The notes under the pieces: generated by a model
The model's database searches: none
Told to the model about the DNA's origin: nothing
What the model saw: the letters and a program-made list of their open reading frames with translations, nothing else
Part shown: piece after piece, positions 35,010-42,738 of the stretch
How the letters are laid out: each line of letters starts with the position of its first letter
Position numbering within the stretch: the stretch's first letter is position 1
Program-made: the position numbers and the translations under genes
Assembly: GCA_902492065.1 (NCBI GenBank)
Contig: CABUKE010000006.1
Location: 49,038 to 113,037, forward strand
Length of the DNA: 64,000 nucleotides
Reading direction: 5' to 3'
Origin: an uncultured Eubacteriales bacterium
Lineage (GTDB): Bacteria > Bacillota > Clostridia > UBA1381 > UMGS1253

Positions 35010-35057
35010 GTGTAGAGGAACCCCCCGTAACTGCCGGGGAGTTCCTCTACACAAAAA
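35005..35057. repeat. Long near-perfect hairpin with A/T flanks
   Basis: A 17-base arm (35005-35021) is exactly complementary to 35041-35057, and CCCC/GGGG inside extends the stem to 21 bp with a short central loop. T and A runs at the two ends make it able to terminate in both directions. It is much longer than the other terminators in this window and overlaps the iorAB terminator tail. It could be a bidirectional terminator or an interspersed palindromic repeat. Confidence 0.7.
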
Positions 35058-35059
35058 CA

Positions 35060-35089
35060 ACAAGCCTGCTTTAATTAAAACAGGCTTGT
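35060..35089 (-). terminator. Terminator of tRNA-Arg(CCT)
   Basis: ACAAGCCTG (35060-35068) pairs with CAGGCTTGT (35081-35089); on the - strand it is followed by a T-rich run (35058-35053). It lies 11 bases beyond the tRNA 3' end. Confidence 0.75.
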
Positions 35090-35099
35090 AAACTTATCG

Positions 35100-35174
35100 T
35101 GGCACCCCCGACCAGAATCGAACTGATAACTAATCCTTAGGAGGGATTTGTTATATCCATTTAACTACGGGGGC
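35100..35174 (-). tRNA. tRNA-Arg (anticodon CCT)
   Basis: 75 bases on the - strand with encoded CCA end. Acceptor arm GCCCCCG / CGGGGGT (first pair G-U), anticodon arm AATCC-CTCCTAA-GGATT giving anticodon CCT (reads AGG), T arm ATCAG-TTCGATT-CTGGT. Promoter at 35224-35252. Confidence 0.95.
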
Positions 35175-35223
35175 GTATAATTTAAGAAAAAGGGAACATA
35201 GCTAAAGACATAACAACGCTAAA

Positions 35224-35252
35224 ATTATAACAAACCACTTCTGAAAAGTCAA
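35224..35252 (-). promoter_or_regulatory. Promoter of tRNA-Arg(CCT)
   Basis: On the - strand: TTGACT (35252-35247), 17-base spacer, TATAAT (35229-35224). It is back to back with the tRNA-Thr promoter. Confidence 0.82.
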
Positions 35253-35284
35253 GCAAAAAAATTCAAAAAATTATCAAACAGGGC

Positions 35285-35313
35285 TTGACGAATTGCAATT
35301 TCTGTAGTATAAT
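35285..35313 (+). promoter_or_regulatory. Promoter of tRNA-Thr(CGT)
   Basis: TTGACG (35285-35290), 17-base spacer, TATAAT (35308-35313). Confidence 0.82.
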
Positions 35314-35342
35314 AGCATTCGTTGTAGCGCAGAATTGAATAT

Positions 35343-35418
35343 GCTACCGTGGCTCAGCAGGTAGAGCAGCTCACTCGTAATGAGCAGGTCGTCCGTTCGA
35401 ATCGGATCGGTAGCTCCA
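35343..35418 (+). tRNA. tRNA-Thr (anticodon CGT)
   Basis: 76 bases with encoded CCA. Acceptor arm GCTACCG / CGGTAGC is perfect; anticodon arm GCTCA-CTCGTAA-TGAGC gives anticodon CGT (reads ACG); T arm TCCG-TTCGAAT-CGGA. Confidence 0.96.
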
Positions 35419-35421
35419 GCG

Positions 35422-35456
35422 TCAGAGCAAGTGTCATAGCTTGCTCTGATTTTTTA
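35422..35456 (+). terminator. Terminator of tRNA-Thr(CGT)
   Basis: TCAGAGCAAG (35422-35431) pairs with CTTGCTCTGA (35440-35449), followed by TTTTTT. Confidence 0.9.
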
Positions 35457-35467
35457 TAGTTTAGACG

Positions 35468-35575
35468 TTGGAACAAACCTGCGTCAGTGCCGGGGAAAGA
35501 AAAACAAACCTGATTCCATTCTATAAAGCCGGAGCCTACTTCCGTCCATTACAAGAAGTCCTGGATGAATATTGA
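35468..35575 (+). pseudogene. Possible small ORF or gene remnant, 35 codons
   Basis: A TTG-initiated reading frame of 35 residues whose second half, LIPFYKAGAYFRPLQEVLDE, looks protein-like rather than random, but it has no ribosome binding site and no promoter beyond read-through from the tRNA. A terminator-like hairpin follows about 40 bases later. It may be the 3' remnant of a lost gene. Otherwise the 250-base gap 35457-35714 shows nothing. Confidence 0.2.
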
Positions 35576-35615
35576 TGTATCGTTTATGCCGATTTTTAAA
35601 CGCGTACACATAATG

Positions 35616-35650
35616 AAAGAGATACAGAACTATCTGTATCTCTTTTCTTA
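35616..35650. terminator. Rho-independent terminator, probably for the PL8 gene and upstream remnant
   Basis: AAAGAGATACAG (35616-35627) pairs with CTGTATCTCTTT (35634-35645), 6-base loop, T-rich tail on the + strand and A-rich on the other side. It lies 65 bases beyond the 3' end of the PL8 gene on the - strand. Confidence 0.75.
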
Positions 35651-35714
35651 CACCACTGGCAGGACATCTTGGCCATCACATTAAAGCGGGCAGATAACAG
35701 TGTAAACATCTTAA

Positions 35715-37745
35715 TTAGAGTGCTTCTGTTTCGGTCCTGCCGCGGTACACGCCGCTGCCGGGGTGGAAACAGGATGCCTTGCCGTCATAAGTTACGTTAA
35801 CGGCATCCCCTTCAACTTCCGGTGCAGTAAACGAAATATGCCCGCGTTGTACGATTACAAATCCGGTAGAAGTACAGGACACATTGTGTCTTCCTATTTG
35901 TATACTGCCGGGGGAGAAAAACACCGCCATAAGTGCTTTCTGCGCCGTGTGGTACACCGCGAAACCGATGTCGGTCTGCGTTGTTATAAACTGTTCCTTC
36001 ACGGAATAGAGTGCAGCGTATTCCTGCGTGACACCGGGCAAGACAGCGTACTCATAACGGGCATCCTGCCCGACGGTATGGGGGAGATATGCGGTAAAAA
36101 CTTCTCCCTGTGCGCCGTTCTGCTCCGCTGGTATCGGCGCAGAAATGGAAATGGTACTCCACAGGCCGGATTTTAATTCGGCACGTACTGCTATCTCTGC
36201 TGGTTCCCGCAGGGCATAACAGATTCCGTTATGATAGATTTTTTCACCTATTGTCTGTACGGACGCCTCGTTCGTGAGTCTCTGTCCGTCGATAAATGCC
36301 TCTCCACGGAACCAGCATTGATCCACTGTGGTCTGGAAATCTTCCGGAGCAGTTGTATGGAGCCGGTCGCCCATCAGATAGATTTCATCTCCGAAATAGA
36401 ACACGGCTTTTCGCCCGCCGAAGGAGGCAGCTTGTCCGTTATGCGAATACTCTTTTTCAAATGCAAGCGCGCATACGCCCAGTATGCCTGCCGACGCGCC
36501 TCCGGCAAAACTTTCGGCGCAGAGCGCACCCTCTTCGAGCCGCAAGGCAATGTCCGGCGACGTGACGCCGGGGAGCCGCCCCCAGTCCCACAGAGGATAA
36601 ATATTGTGATACTCGCTCCCATCTATCATAAACAGCGTCATCCCGTACGCCATTAGTCCGGCAAGAGCATTTTCTCCGTTTACGATATGTCCGCCGCATA
36701 CGTCGCCGCCAAGCGTGTGCGCAGACAGTAACCGTGTGGAGGCATAGAAGCTATCCATGCTGTGCGTCATAAAGTCGAGCCGATAGTACATCGTGTTGGC
36801 TGTTACGCCTGGATTCGTGCGCTTCTTTTTGATAAAGTCTGCAAACTGCTGCAATTGCTGTTTAACCGTTTCTTCCCGGTTGACTGCAATCAGACGCTGT
36901 ATCGGGGCGAGGCGGCTTTCCATCTGCTGCTCCGGCGAGGGTGCATACCCACGCACGATTTCCCGGCTGCGCGTCTGCGGGTCAATCTCGCTGAAACGGC
37001 ACATGAAACGGTTGCCTTTTAGGACAAGGTCTGTGACTGCGCGGATTGCGCCTGGTTCCAGCCGTGCGCCGTCTGTATCGAGTATGTACATCCACTTAGT
37101 TATGCAGGATAAAAAGGAAAAACCGTATCCATTATTATAGAGCTGCATCCCATGCTGGGCGAAGCTGCCGTCGACTTGCATTCCTTCTGTTCCAGGCGTG
37201 GAGGCAACCGTCATGGTTTCGAGTAGATAGCCCCTCGCTTTTTGCAGGAGCGGCTCGTTTTGCAGGATAGCGGCCTTGACCAGCATATTTTCTGCAAACC
37301 ACATCCGGTTCGTCCCGGTCCATTTTTCTTCAATGTCGTCTTGCAGGCGGCCCAACAGCCGGTCAAGGAGCGGCTGCGGAAGGTCTCCGCTCATATACAG
37401 CGCAATCATGCGCATTTGCTGCGGCACGCCGAGCTCGTTATACCACCAGTTTGGATTGTGGAAATCATGGCGGAACCAGAAGGTAAGCCCGCGCAGGATT
37501 GCATCCCGGATGGAGCCAAGATGATAGTATTCGCTGTCCTTTTGATAGGCATAGCACCCAGATAGGGCGCAAATGCGAGCGAGATGGCCTAAAAGGGGCC
37601 ATCCCGCCGGTGAATTACACGTATAGTCAATGTCTGAAAAACTCCCGTCGTCTGCCATCCGGGCAAGCGCGGATGGCGCAGTCTGCTGCGCATCCTTCGG
37701 GCAAAATTGCTCCTTTATCCGTAACGCAATCTGGTCAAAATCCAT
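35715..37745 (-). CDS. Polysaccharide lyase family 8 protein without signal peptide
   Basis: 676-residue protein related to hyaluronate, chondroitin AC and xanthan lyases. The aromatic patch NPNWWYNELGVPQ (98-110) and the catalytic triad fit PL8: N146 in TGTNRMWF, then H198 and Y207 in QHGMQLYNNGYG, with the H-to-Y spacing of nine seen in streptococcal hyaluronate lyase. The beta-sandwich half follows (SGLWSTISIS and similar). Unusually, the protein starts directly with MDFDQIALRIKEQF: no signal peptide, so it should act in the cytoplasm on imported oligosaccharides, unless the start is misjudged. It follows the D,D-carboxypeptidase gene by 31 bases and may share its transcript. Substrate unknown, but uronate-containing glycans are typical. 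Confidence 0.87.
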   Translation of the reverse strand: MDFDQIALRIKEQFCPKDAQQTAPSALARMADDGSFSDIDYTCNSPAGWPLLGHLARICALSGCYAYQKDSEYYHLGSIRDAILRGLTFWFRHDFHNPNWWYNELGVPQQMRMIALYMSGDLPQPLLDRLLGRLQDDIEEKWTGTNRMWFAENMLVKAAILQNEPLLQKARGYLLETMTVASTPGTEGMQVDGSFAQHGMQLYNNGYGFSFLSCITKWMYILDTDGARLEPGAIRAVTDLVLKGNRFMCRFSEIDPQTRSREIVRGYAPSPEQQMESRLAPIQRLIAVNREETVKQQLQQFADFIKKKRTNPGVTANTMYYRLDFMTHSMDSFYASTRLLSAHTLGGDVCGGHIVNGENALAGLMAYGMTLFMIDGSEYHNIYPLWDWGRLPGVTSPDIALRLEEGALCAESFAGGASAGILGVCALAFEKEYSHNGQAASFGGRKAVFYFGDEIYLMGDRLHTTAPEDFQTTVDQCWFRGEAFIDGQRLTNEASVQTIGEKIYHNGICYALREPAEIAVRAELKSGLWSTISISAPIPAEQNGAQGEVFTAYLPHTVGQDARYEYAVLPGVTQEYAALYSVKEQFITTQTDIGFAVYHTAQKALMAVFFSPGSIQIGRHNVSCTSTGFVIVQRGHISFTAPEVEGDAVNVTYDGKASCFHPGSGVYRGRTETEAL

Positions 37746-37776
37746 CGAAAATCACCCTTTCGGCATCGAAAAATGC

Positions 37777-39081
37777 TTAGTAGCGTTTGGAGCGCAAATA
37801 CCGTCTTCTCCGTTTCCGTTTGATTCGCCGGTTGATCCAAAGGACGAGAATCAAAACGATCAAAAGGATAAGCGGAATCTTAATCCACAGGAGATTAAAG
37901 AATCCGAAAATCCGGTTCATCACAAAAATAAACAAGTCACGCTTTACCTCTGTAGAGGCAGTCAGCTCGACCGTGCCGAGCTCATACCCATCGTAGCTGT
38001 ACACCGCTTTGCCCAGCACGTCGCCAACAGCGATTGGGGCAAGGATGTTTTCATTCAGCGTTACAGTTTTGGTCACGCTCGCCGGGTCCGTCCCGCTAGG
38101 CAGAAGCCCCTGCAAATCCGTTTTGGCGGAGAGGACCACCGTATCCACGCCCTGCCCTTCGCCGACCGGCGCCTCGGCCAGAATGTCGCCCGCTTTTACA
38201 ACAGTGCGTGTTTCATAATTGGAAAACCCATACTCAAACAATGCCTTAGAGTCAATAAACGAGTAAACTGCGTCCGGCTTCGGCTCTGCATTGAGCGTCA
38301 CAGCGATCAGATTCGTACCCGCCTGGCTTGCAGAGGAGACGAGACAGTTGCCCGCCTGGCTCGTATACCCCGTTTTGATACCGGTTGCCTTTGGATAGTA
38401 GTACGAGGCATTTTGCCGTGAGCTGATTAGGTAATTCGTGTTGTTGAGAATCCGCTGTTTATCGTATTTATTAGTTGGGTCAATAATATACTGGGTCGTT
38501 GACACCATTTCCCGAAATGTTTCGTTCTGCATGGCATAGCGTGCAAGTATTGCCAGGTCGCGCGCGGTGCTGTAATGCTCCGGCGAGTGAAGCCCGTGCG
38601 GATTAAGGAATTTTGTGTTCTGCATTCCTAATTCTTGAGCTTTTTCGTTCATTTTTGCAACAAAAGTATCCACGTCGCCGCACATATATTCAGCAAGCAC
38701 ATTACATGCTTCATTGGCTGACTGCACCAAAACGCCGTAGAGGAGCTGCTCAACGGTGAGCTGTTCACCCTCCAGAAGACCCATATTGCTGCCGCCTGCC
38801 GGAATGGACATTACGGCGTTATTGCTGGCAACAACAACGCTGTCAAGTTGCAAGTTTTCCAAAACGAGCGTTGCAGTCATAATTTTCGTTGTACTGGCAG
38901 GGTAGAGCCGTTTGTCCGCGTTCTGCTCAAACAAGATCCGCCCGGAATCTCGGTCCATCAGGATTGCCGCCTCGCTGACAAGCTGCGGAGGAGTAGAGGC
39001 GGCCTCTGCCTGCGCACCGAAAGGCAAGGCGCTGAAAAGCATTAAAACAACAAGCAAAAAGGGAAAAACGCGTTTTTTCAT
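37777..39081 (-). CDS. D-alanyl-D-alanine carboxypeptidase (PBP5/DacA-DacF type)
   Basis: Peptidase S11 of 434 residues that trims the terminal D-Ala of peptidoglycan pentapeptides. ATG 39081 follows AAGGAGAG; a signal peptide ends near AQA|EAAS. Active-site motifs are S63-T-T-K66, S121-A-N123 and K236-T-G238. A C-terminal PBP5-type beta domain is followed by a hydrophobic segment (about 395-420) and a very basic cytoplasmic end rich in Arg and Lys, so the protein is anchored by a C-terminal helix rather than the amphipathic helix of E. coli PBP5. Promoter at 39161-39189. Confidence 0.94.
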   Translation of the reverse strand: MKKRVFPFLLVVLMLFSALPFGAQAEAASTPPQLVSEAAILMDRDSGRILFEQNADKRLYPASTTKIMTATLVLENLQLDSVVVASNNAVMSIPAGGSNMGLLEGEQLTVEQLLYGVLVQSANEACNVLAEYMCGDVDTFVAKMNEKAQELGMQNTKFLNPHGLHSPEHYSTARDLAILARYAMQNETFREMVSTTQYIIDPTNKYDKQRILNNTNYLISSRQNASYYYPKATGIKTGYTSQAGNCLVSSASQAGTNLIAVTLNAEPKPDAVYSFIDSKALFEYGFSNYETRTVVKAGDILAEAPVGEGQGVDTVVLSAKTDLQGLLPSGTDPASVTKTVTLNENILAPIAVGDVLGKAVYSYDGYELGTVELTASTEVKRDLFIFVMNRIFGFFNLLWIKIPLILLIVLILVLWINRRIKRKRRRRYLRSKRY

Positions 39082-39160
39082 GTATGTAAACTCTCCTTCT
39101 TCTGTACAAACTCTATAAAAAATTTTCAATACTTTCCTATTTTTACACGTAGTTTAGTCT

Positions 39161-39189
39161 ATTATACCAAATCGTGCATATATTCGCAA
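39161..39189 (-). promoter_or_regulatory. Promoter of the D,D-carboxypeptidase gene
   Basis: On the - strand: TTGCGA (39189-39184), 17-base spacer, TATAAT (39166-39161). Confidence 0.75.
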
Positions 39190-39216
39190 CAGTTTTTTCG
39201 GTTTTGATATAGGAGG

Positions 39217-39245
39217 TTGAAAAAAATTTCGTTTCATGCTATGAT
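39217..39245 (+). promoter_or_regulatory. Promoter of the HAD phosphatase gene
   Basis: TTGAAA (39217-39222), 17-base spacer, TATGAT (39240-39245). Confidence 0.7.
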
Positions 39246-39281
39246 TTAAGAGTAAAATCTGAGAGGAGAAGGAGGAGTACC

Positions 39282-40058
39282 GTGGGGAGATACAGCGGAA
39301 TGCTACTGTGCAGCGACCTCGACGGCACGCTGCTAAACAGTGAGAGGCAGGTTTCCGACGAAAATGCGGAGGCAATCCGCGCGTTTCGATCACAGGGCGG
39401 GGTGTTTTGTTTATCGACCGGGCGGCTGCCGCGTTATGTGCTCCAATATGGGGACAAGCTCGATTTTGACGGGCCTATGATATGCAGCAACGGTTCCTGT
39501 ATTTACGATTTTGCATCGGAAAAGATACTGTATGCGCGCACAATCGGCGGCAACCTCGGTGAGCTGCTCCCGTTTCTGTTTGAACATGGTGCGGCGTATA
39601 TTGAGCGCATGGTGTTTTTTACCGGATTGGAAAGCGTTGCGTTTGACAATTTGGCTGCGGAGCGGGGACAGATTTTCTCTACAGCGGACAAGCCAGTCTA
39701 TAAAATTGTGATGCGGATGGATACGGAGGAGCACACCCTCGTGCTGAAGGCGGCCCTGGCAGAGCGGTTTGGAGAAGCGTTTAATTTTTCGCGGAGCTGG
39801 GACACCGGGCTGGAAATCCTTGACCCGCTTGCGACAAAGGGACATACGGTACAGCGTCTGCGCGCCATACTTGGCGGAATCGACACAGTTATTTGTGTAG
39901 GCGACTATGAAAATGATATTACCATGCTCAAGATGGCGGACATCGGCTGTGCGGTTGCCAATGCGGTAGATGCGGTCAGGGCGGCCGCCGACCGGATTAT
40001 CTGCTCAAACGATGAGCATGCTATCCGCTACATCGTGGAGCGGCTGCCAAATTTGTGA
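39282..40058 (+). CDS. HAD-superfamily hydrolase, Cof type
   Basis: Cytoplasmic phosphatase of 258 residues. HAD motifs: DLDGTLLNSE (12-21, nucleophile D12), LSTGR (motif II), a Lys in the TKGHTVQ region (motif III) and GDYENDITML (motif IV). The cap is of the C2 Cof type. Such enzymes act on sugar phosphates or flavin phosphates; the substrate cannot be assigned. It starts at GTG 39282 after a strong GGAGGAG site. Monocistronic. Confidence 0.92.
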   Translation: MGRYSGMLLCSDLDGTLLNSERQVSDENAEAIRAFRSQGGVFCLSTGRLPRYVLQYGDKLDFDGPMICSNGSCIYDFASEKILYARTIGGNLGELLPFLFEHGAAYIERMVFFTGLESVAFDNLAAERGQIFSTADKPVYKIVMRMDTEEHTLVLKAALAERFGEAFNFSRSWDTGLEILDPLATKGHTVQRLRAILGGIDTVICVGDYENDITMLKMADIGCAVANAVDAVRAAADRIICSNDEHAIRYIVERLPNL

Positions 40059-40105
40059 ATAAGGCGGAAAGCTGCATGTATGGTTTAAAAACTGAAAAAT
40101 GAGAG

Positions 40106-40140
40106 AAGCTCTGTGTGGATAGCGCGCACGGGGCTTTTTC
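40106..40140 (+). terminator. Rho-independent terminator of the HAD gene
   Basis: AAGCTCTGTG (40106-40115) pairs with CACGGGGCTT (40127-40136) using two G-U pairs, followed by TTTTT. Confidence 0.75.
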
Positions 40141-40159
40141 GTTCCGTTTGGGCGCAGGA

Positions 40160-40188
40160 TTGACAAACTCTGCCTGCCATATTATAAT
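40160..40188 (+). promoter_or_regulatory. Perfect consensus promoter of the MATE gene
   Basis: TTGACA (40160-40165), 17-base spacer, TATAAT (40183-40188), both exact. Confidence 0.87.
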
Positions 40189-40250
40189 GAAAAACGTCTG
40201 TGACGAAATTTGTCGTTTGCTGTAGCAAATCCTCAGGAGGTGAATTGGAT

Positions 40251-41588
40251 TTGGAACAAGATTACCTGATAAAGAAAAAGCCGCTACATGCGCTGATTAT
40301 TTTTTCCTTGCCGATTATACTCGGAAATCTGTTTCAGCAGACCTATACAATGGCGGACTCCGCCATTGTAGGACGGTTTGTCGGCGAGCAGGCGCTTGCT
40401 GCAGTAGGCGCGTCCTACTCTCTGACAAATATTTTTATCTGCGTCGCCATCGGCGGCGGAATCGGCGCGTCGGTTTTGGTAAGCCGGTATTTCGGTGCAA
40501 AGGAATATAGCAGGATGAAGGTCGCCGTGCTGACCGCCATGCTGTCGTTTCTGCTGATAAGCATCTTGCTGGGCGGGGTCGGGCTGTTATTCAGCAAGCA
40601 AATCATGATTTTGCTCAATACGCCTGCCGACGTGTTGGATATGGCGGTTGAGTATTTGAACATCTATTTTCTCGGCCTTCCGTTTTTGTTTATGTACAAT
40701 ATATTATCTTCGATGTTCAATGCGCTGGGGAAGTCGCGGATACCGTTATATTTTTTGATTTTTTCCTCTGTGTTTAATGTGGCGCTTGACATTGTTTTAG
40801 TTACATGGGTCAAAATGGGCGTCGCAGGCGTGGCATGGGCGACGCTTATTGCACAGGGTATATCTGCCGTCCTGTCCTTTTTGGTTTTTATTCGAAATTT
40901 AAAAAAGCTGCACTGTGGGCACACGAAGGCGTTCGACAAGGATGAACTTTTGTCCATGACAAAGATTGCGCTGCCTTCTATTTTGCAGCAGTCTACGGTT
41001 TCAATTGGCATGATGCTTGTTCAGTCGGTTGTCAACAGCTTTGGTTCCGAGGCGCTGGCGGGCTTTTCCGCGGCTATGCGGATCGAGTCGATATGTATTG
41101 TGCCGATGGTCGGCATTGGAAATGCAGTTTCCTCCTACACGGCGCAAAACATTGGCGCACATCAGGAGGAACGCGTTGTAAAAGGATACCGGATTGCCAA
41201 TTGCATGGTACTCGTCTGCGCGGCTGTTATCTGCATTTTGCTGGAGTTGTTTCACCGGCCTATTATCTCGCTGTTTCTCGGAGCGGAAGGGACGGCTGTG
41301 GCGGTTGCCACCGGCGAGGGGTATCTGACCTTTATGGGGTGGTTCTTCTGCCTGATAGGGTTTAAAATGTCTGTGGACGGCCTGCTGCGTGGGGCTGGCG
41401 ATATGAAGATGTTTACGGTAGCAAACCTGGTCAACCTGTTTATCCGGGTGTTTGTCGCCGTGACAATGGCGCCTAACTTTGGGATTGCGATGGTATGGTA
41501 CGCCGTGCCGATTGGATGGTTGTCCAACTGGATAATTTCGTATCTGCAATACCGCACCGGAAAGTGGAAGCGTATTTATACGTCTTGA
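40251..41588 (+). CDS. MATE family efflux transporter
   Basis: Twelve-helix drug or metabolite/cation antiporter of the MATE family, 445 residues. Start chosen at TTG 40251, eight bases after AGGAGGTG (40235-40242); TTG 40245 is too close to that site and a GTG at 40200 has no site. Family features: PIILGNLFQQTYTMADSAIVG in the first helix, the two six-helix halves, and a second-half repeat starting near LPSILQQSTVSIGMML. The clostridial NorM/DinF-like subgroup is likely. Monocistronic between its own promoter and terminator. Substrate unknown. Confidence 0.92.
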   Translation: MEQDYLIKKKPLHALIIFSLPIILGNLFQQTYTMADSAIVGRFVGEQALAAVGASYSLTNIFICVAIGGGIGASVLVSRYFGAKEYSRMKVAVLTAMLSFLLISILLGGVGLLFSKQIMILLNTPADVLDMAVEYLNIYFLGLPFLFMYNILSSMFNALGKSRIPLYFLIFSSVFNVALDIVLVTWVKMGVAGVAWATLIAQGISAVLSFLVFIRNLKKLHCGHTKAFDKDELLSMTKIALPSILQQSTVSIGMMLVQSVVNSFGSEALAGFSAAMRIESICIVPMVGIGNAVSSYTAQNIGAHQEERVVKGYRIANCMVLVCAAVICILLELFHRPIISLFLGAEGTAVAVATGEGYLTFMGWFFCLIGFKMSVDGLLRGAGDMKMFTVANLVNLFIRVFVAVTMAPNFGIAMVWYAVPIGWLSNWIISYLQYRTGKWKRIYTS

Positions 41589-41599
41589 AATATAAAATA

Positions 41600-41634
41600 A
41601 AAAAACAGCATGGCATTTGCCATGCTGTTTTCAT
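41600..41634. terminator. Bidirectional terminator
   Basis: AAACAGCATGGCA (41603-41615) pairs with TGCCATGCTGTTT (41618-41630), two-base loop, A and T runs outside. It separates the MATE gene from the convergent GerMN gene. Confidence 0.9.
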
Positions 41635-41645
41635 TCTCTTTGAGA

Positions 41646-42644
41646 CTATTCACTGGTTGGAGCGGGGGATTGGAGAATCAACGACTCATTTCTTGTAAAT
41701 GGTTCGTCAAAAACCATTTCCCCAAAGGTTTCTACTTTTTGCCCCTCAATCAAAAACTGCACTTTTGTAATGTTGTTTAATTCCGTTAAAGTGTTGACAA
41801 TAGAATAAATGGTCAAAAGCTCTGCCGTGCTTCCGGGCTGATGTTTGTCAACAAACTCTTTGGAGAAGTTGACAAAACAGATCCCCTCTTTAATCTCTGT
41901 GGAAAGAAGCTTTGCCTCCGCTGGGATAAGCCGCTGCCCGTCCGTTTGCGACCCGTTCATCAGCTCCGTTACAGCAATTTTGGCAAGCGGTTCCTTATCG
42001 TTTTGCTTTACCGTCCGCTGTTCAAGCTGCAAATACTGCCCGGTCTTGTCTGCGAAGTAAAGCGAAATGACCACACTGTTGTTCGCGTCGGAGGACGAAG
42101 AACCCACATACACAATATCGTCGCTTCCAAGCGCGCCAAGTTCAACCTCGTTCGAGCCAATCAGCGCCTGTCCTTCTACAAGAATAATCACCTTCGACAC
42201 CTTTCCAGTGTCGCACATCGTTTTTACAACCGTTGCAGCGGCAAGGCTGCTGTCAATGTCCGTCTGCCCGTAAAATTCCGCGGAAAAGTCCACCGTGGCA
42301 ATACTGCCGTTGATGCTGACGGACAAAACCCGCGTATTCTCCGGGATGGCCCGTTTCTTTTCCACGCTGTCCTTCGGTCCCTCAATCAACAGGTTGGCCA
42401 GCTTTTCCATAAGATCGCGGTCTGGAAGCGGCTCGACCTCTCTTGTTTCGGAAACAAGTTTTGTTTTGCTGCTGTCCAGAAAATACAGCGAAACGGTCTC
42501 ATTTTTTTGCTTTTCCGTACTTGGAGCGTCATTGCGCGTAATGATGAAATAACCTGCTGTTGCCAATAGCGCGAGTGCAGCAATGCAAATCAGGATAATA
42601 ATAATTGCTCTGCTTTTTTTCAAAGGGATCACCACCGATTCCAT
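41646..42644 (-). CDS. Membrane-anchored protein with two GerMN domains
   Basis: 332-residue extracytoplasmic protein: an N-terminal membrane segment (about 11-35) and two GerMN (PF10646) domains. The first holds LPDRDLMEKLANLLIEGP, SVSINGSIATVDFSAEF and VIILVEGQ; the second repeats these as ISLYFADKTGQYL, EIKEGICFVNFSKEF and VQFLIEGQ. No lipobox is visible, so it appears anchored by the helix. It is the third gene of a response regulator / histidine kinase / GerMN operon, the same architecture as MtrA-MtrB-LpqB of Actinobacteria, where the GerMN lipoprotein modulates the kinase. The start ATG 42644 lacks a clear ribosome site. Confidence 0.85.
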   Translation of the reverse strand: MESVVIPLKKSRAIIIILICIAALALLATAGYFIITRNDAPSTEKQKNETVSLYFLDSSKTKLVSETREVEPLPDRDLMEKLANLLIEGPKDSVEKKRAIPENTRVLSVSINGSIATVDFSAEFYGQTDIDSSLAAATVVKTMCDTGKVSKVIILVEGQALIGSNEVELGALGSDDIVYVGSSSSDANNSVVISLYFADKTGQYLQLEQRTVKQNDKEPLAKIAVTELMNGSQTDGQRLIPAEAKLLSTEIKEGICFVNFSKEFVDKHQPGSTAELLTIYSIVNTLTELNNITKVQFLIEGQKVETFGEMVFDEPFTRNESLILQSPAPTSE

Positions 42645-42738
42645 GGGATAATTCAGCTAAATAAAGAAGCTATATAAAAAAGTATACAATACAAACATTA
42701 CAAAACTATTAAAAACGTATAAATTTTACACAAATACA

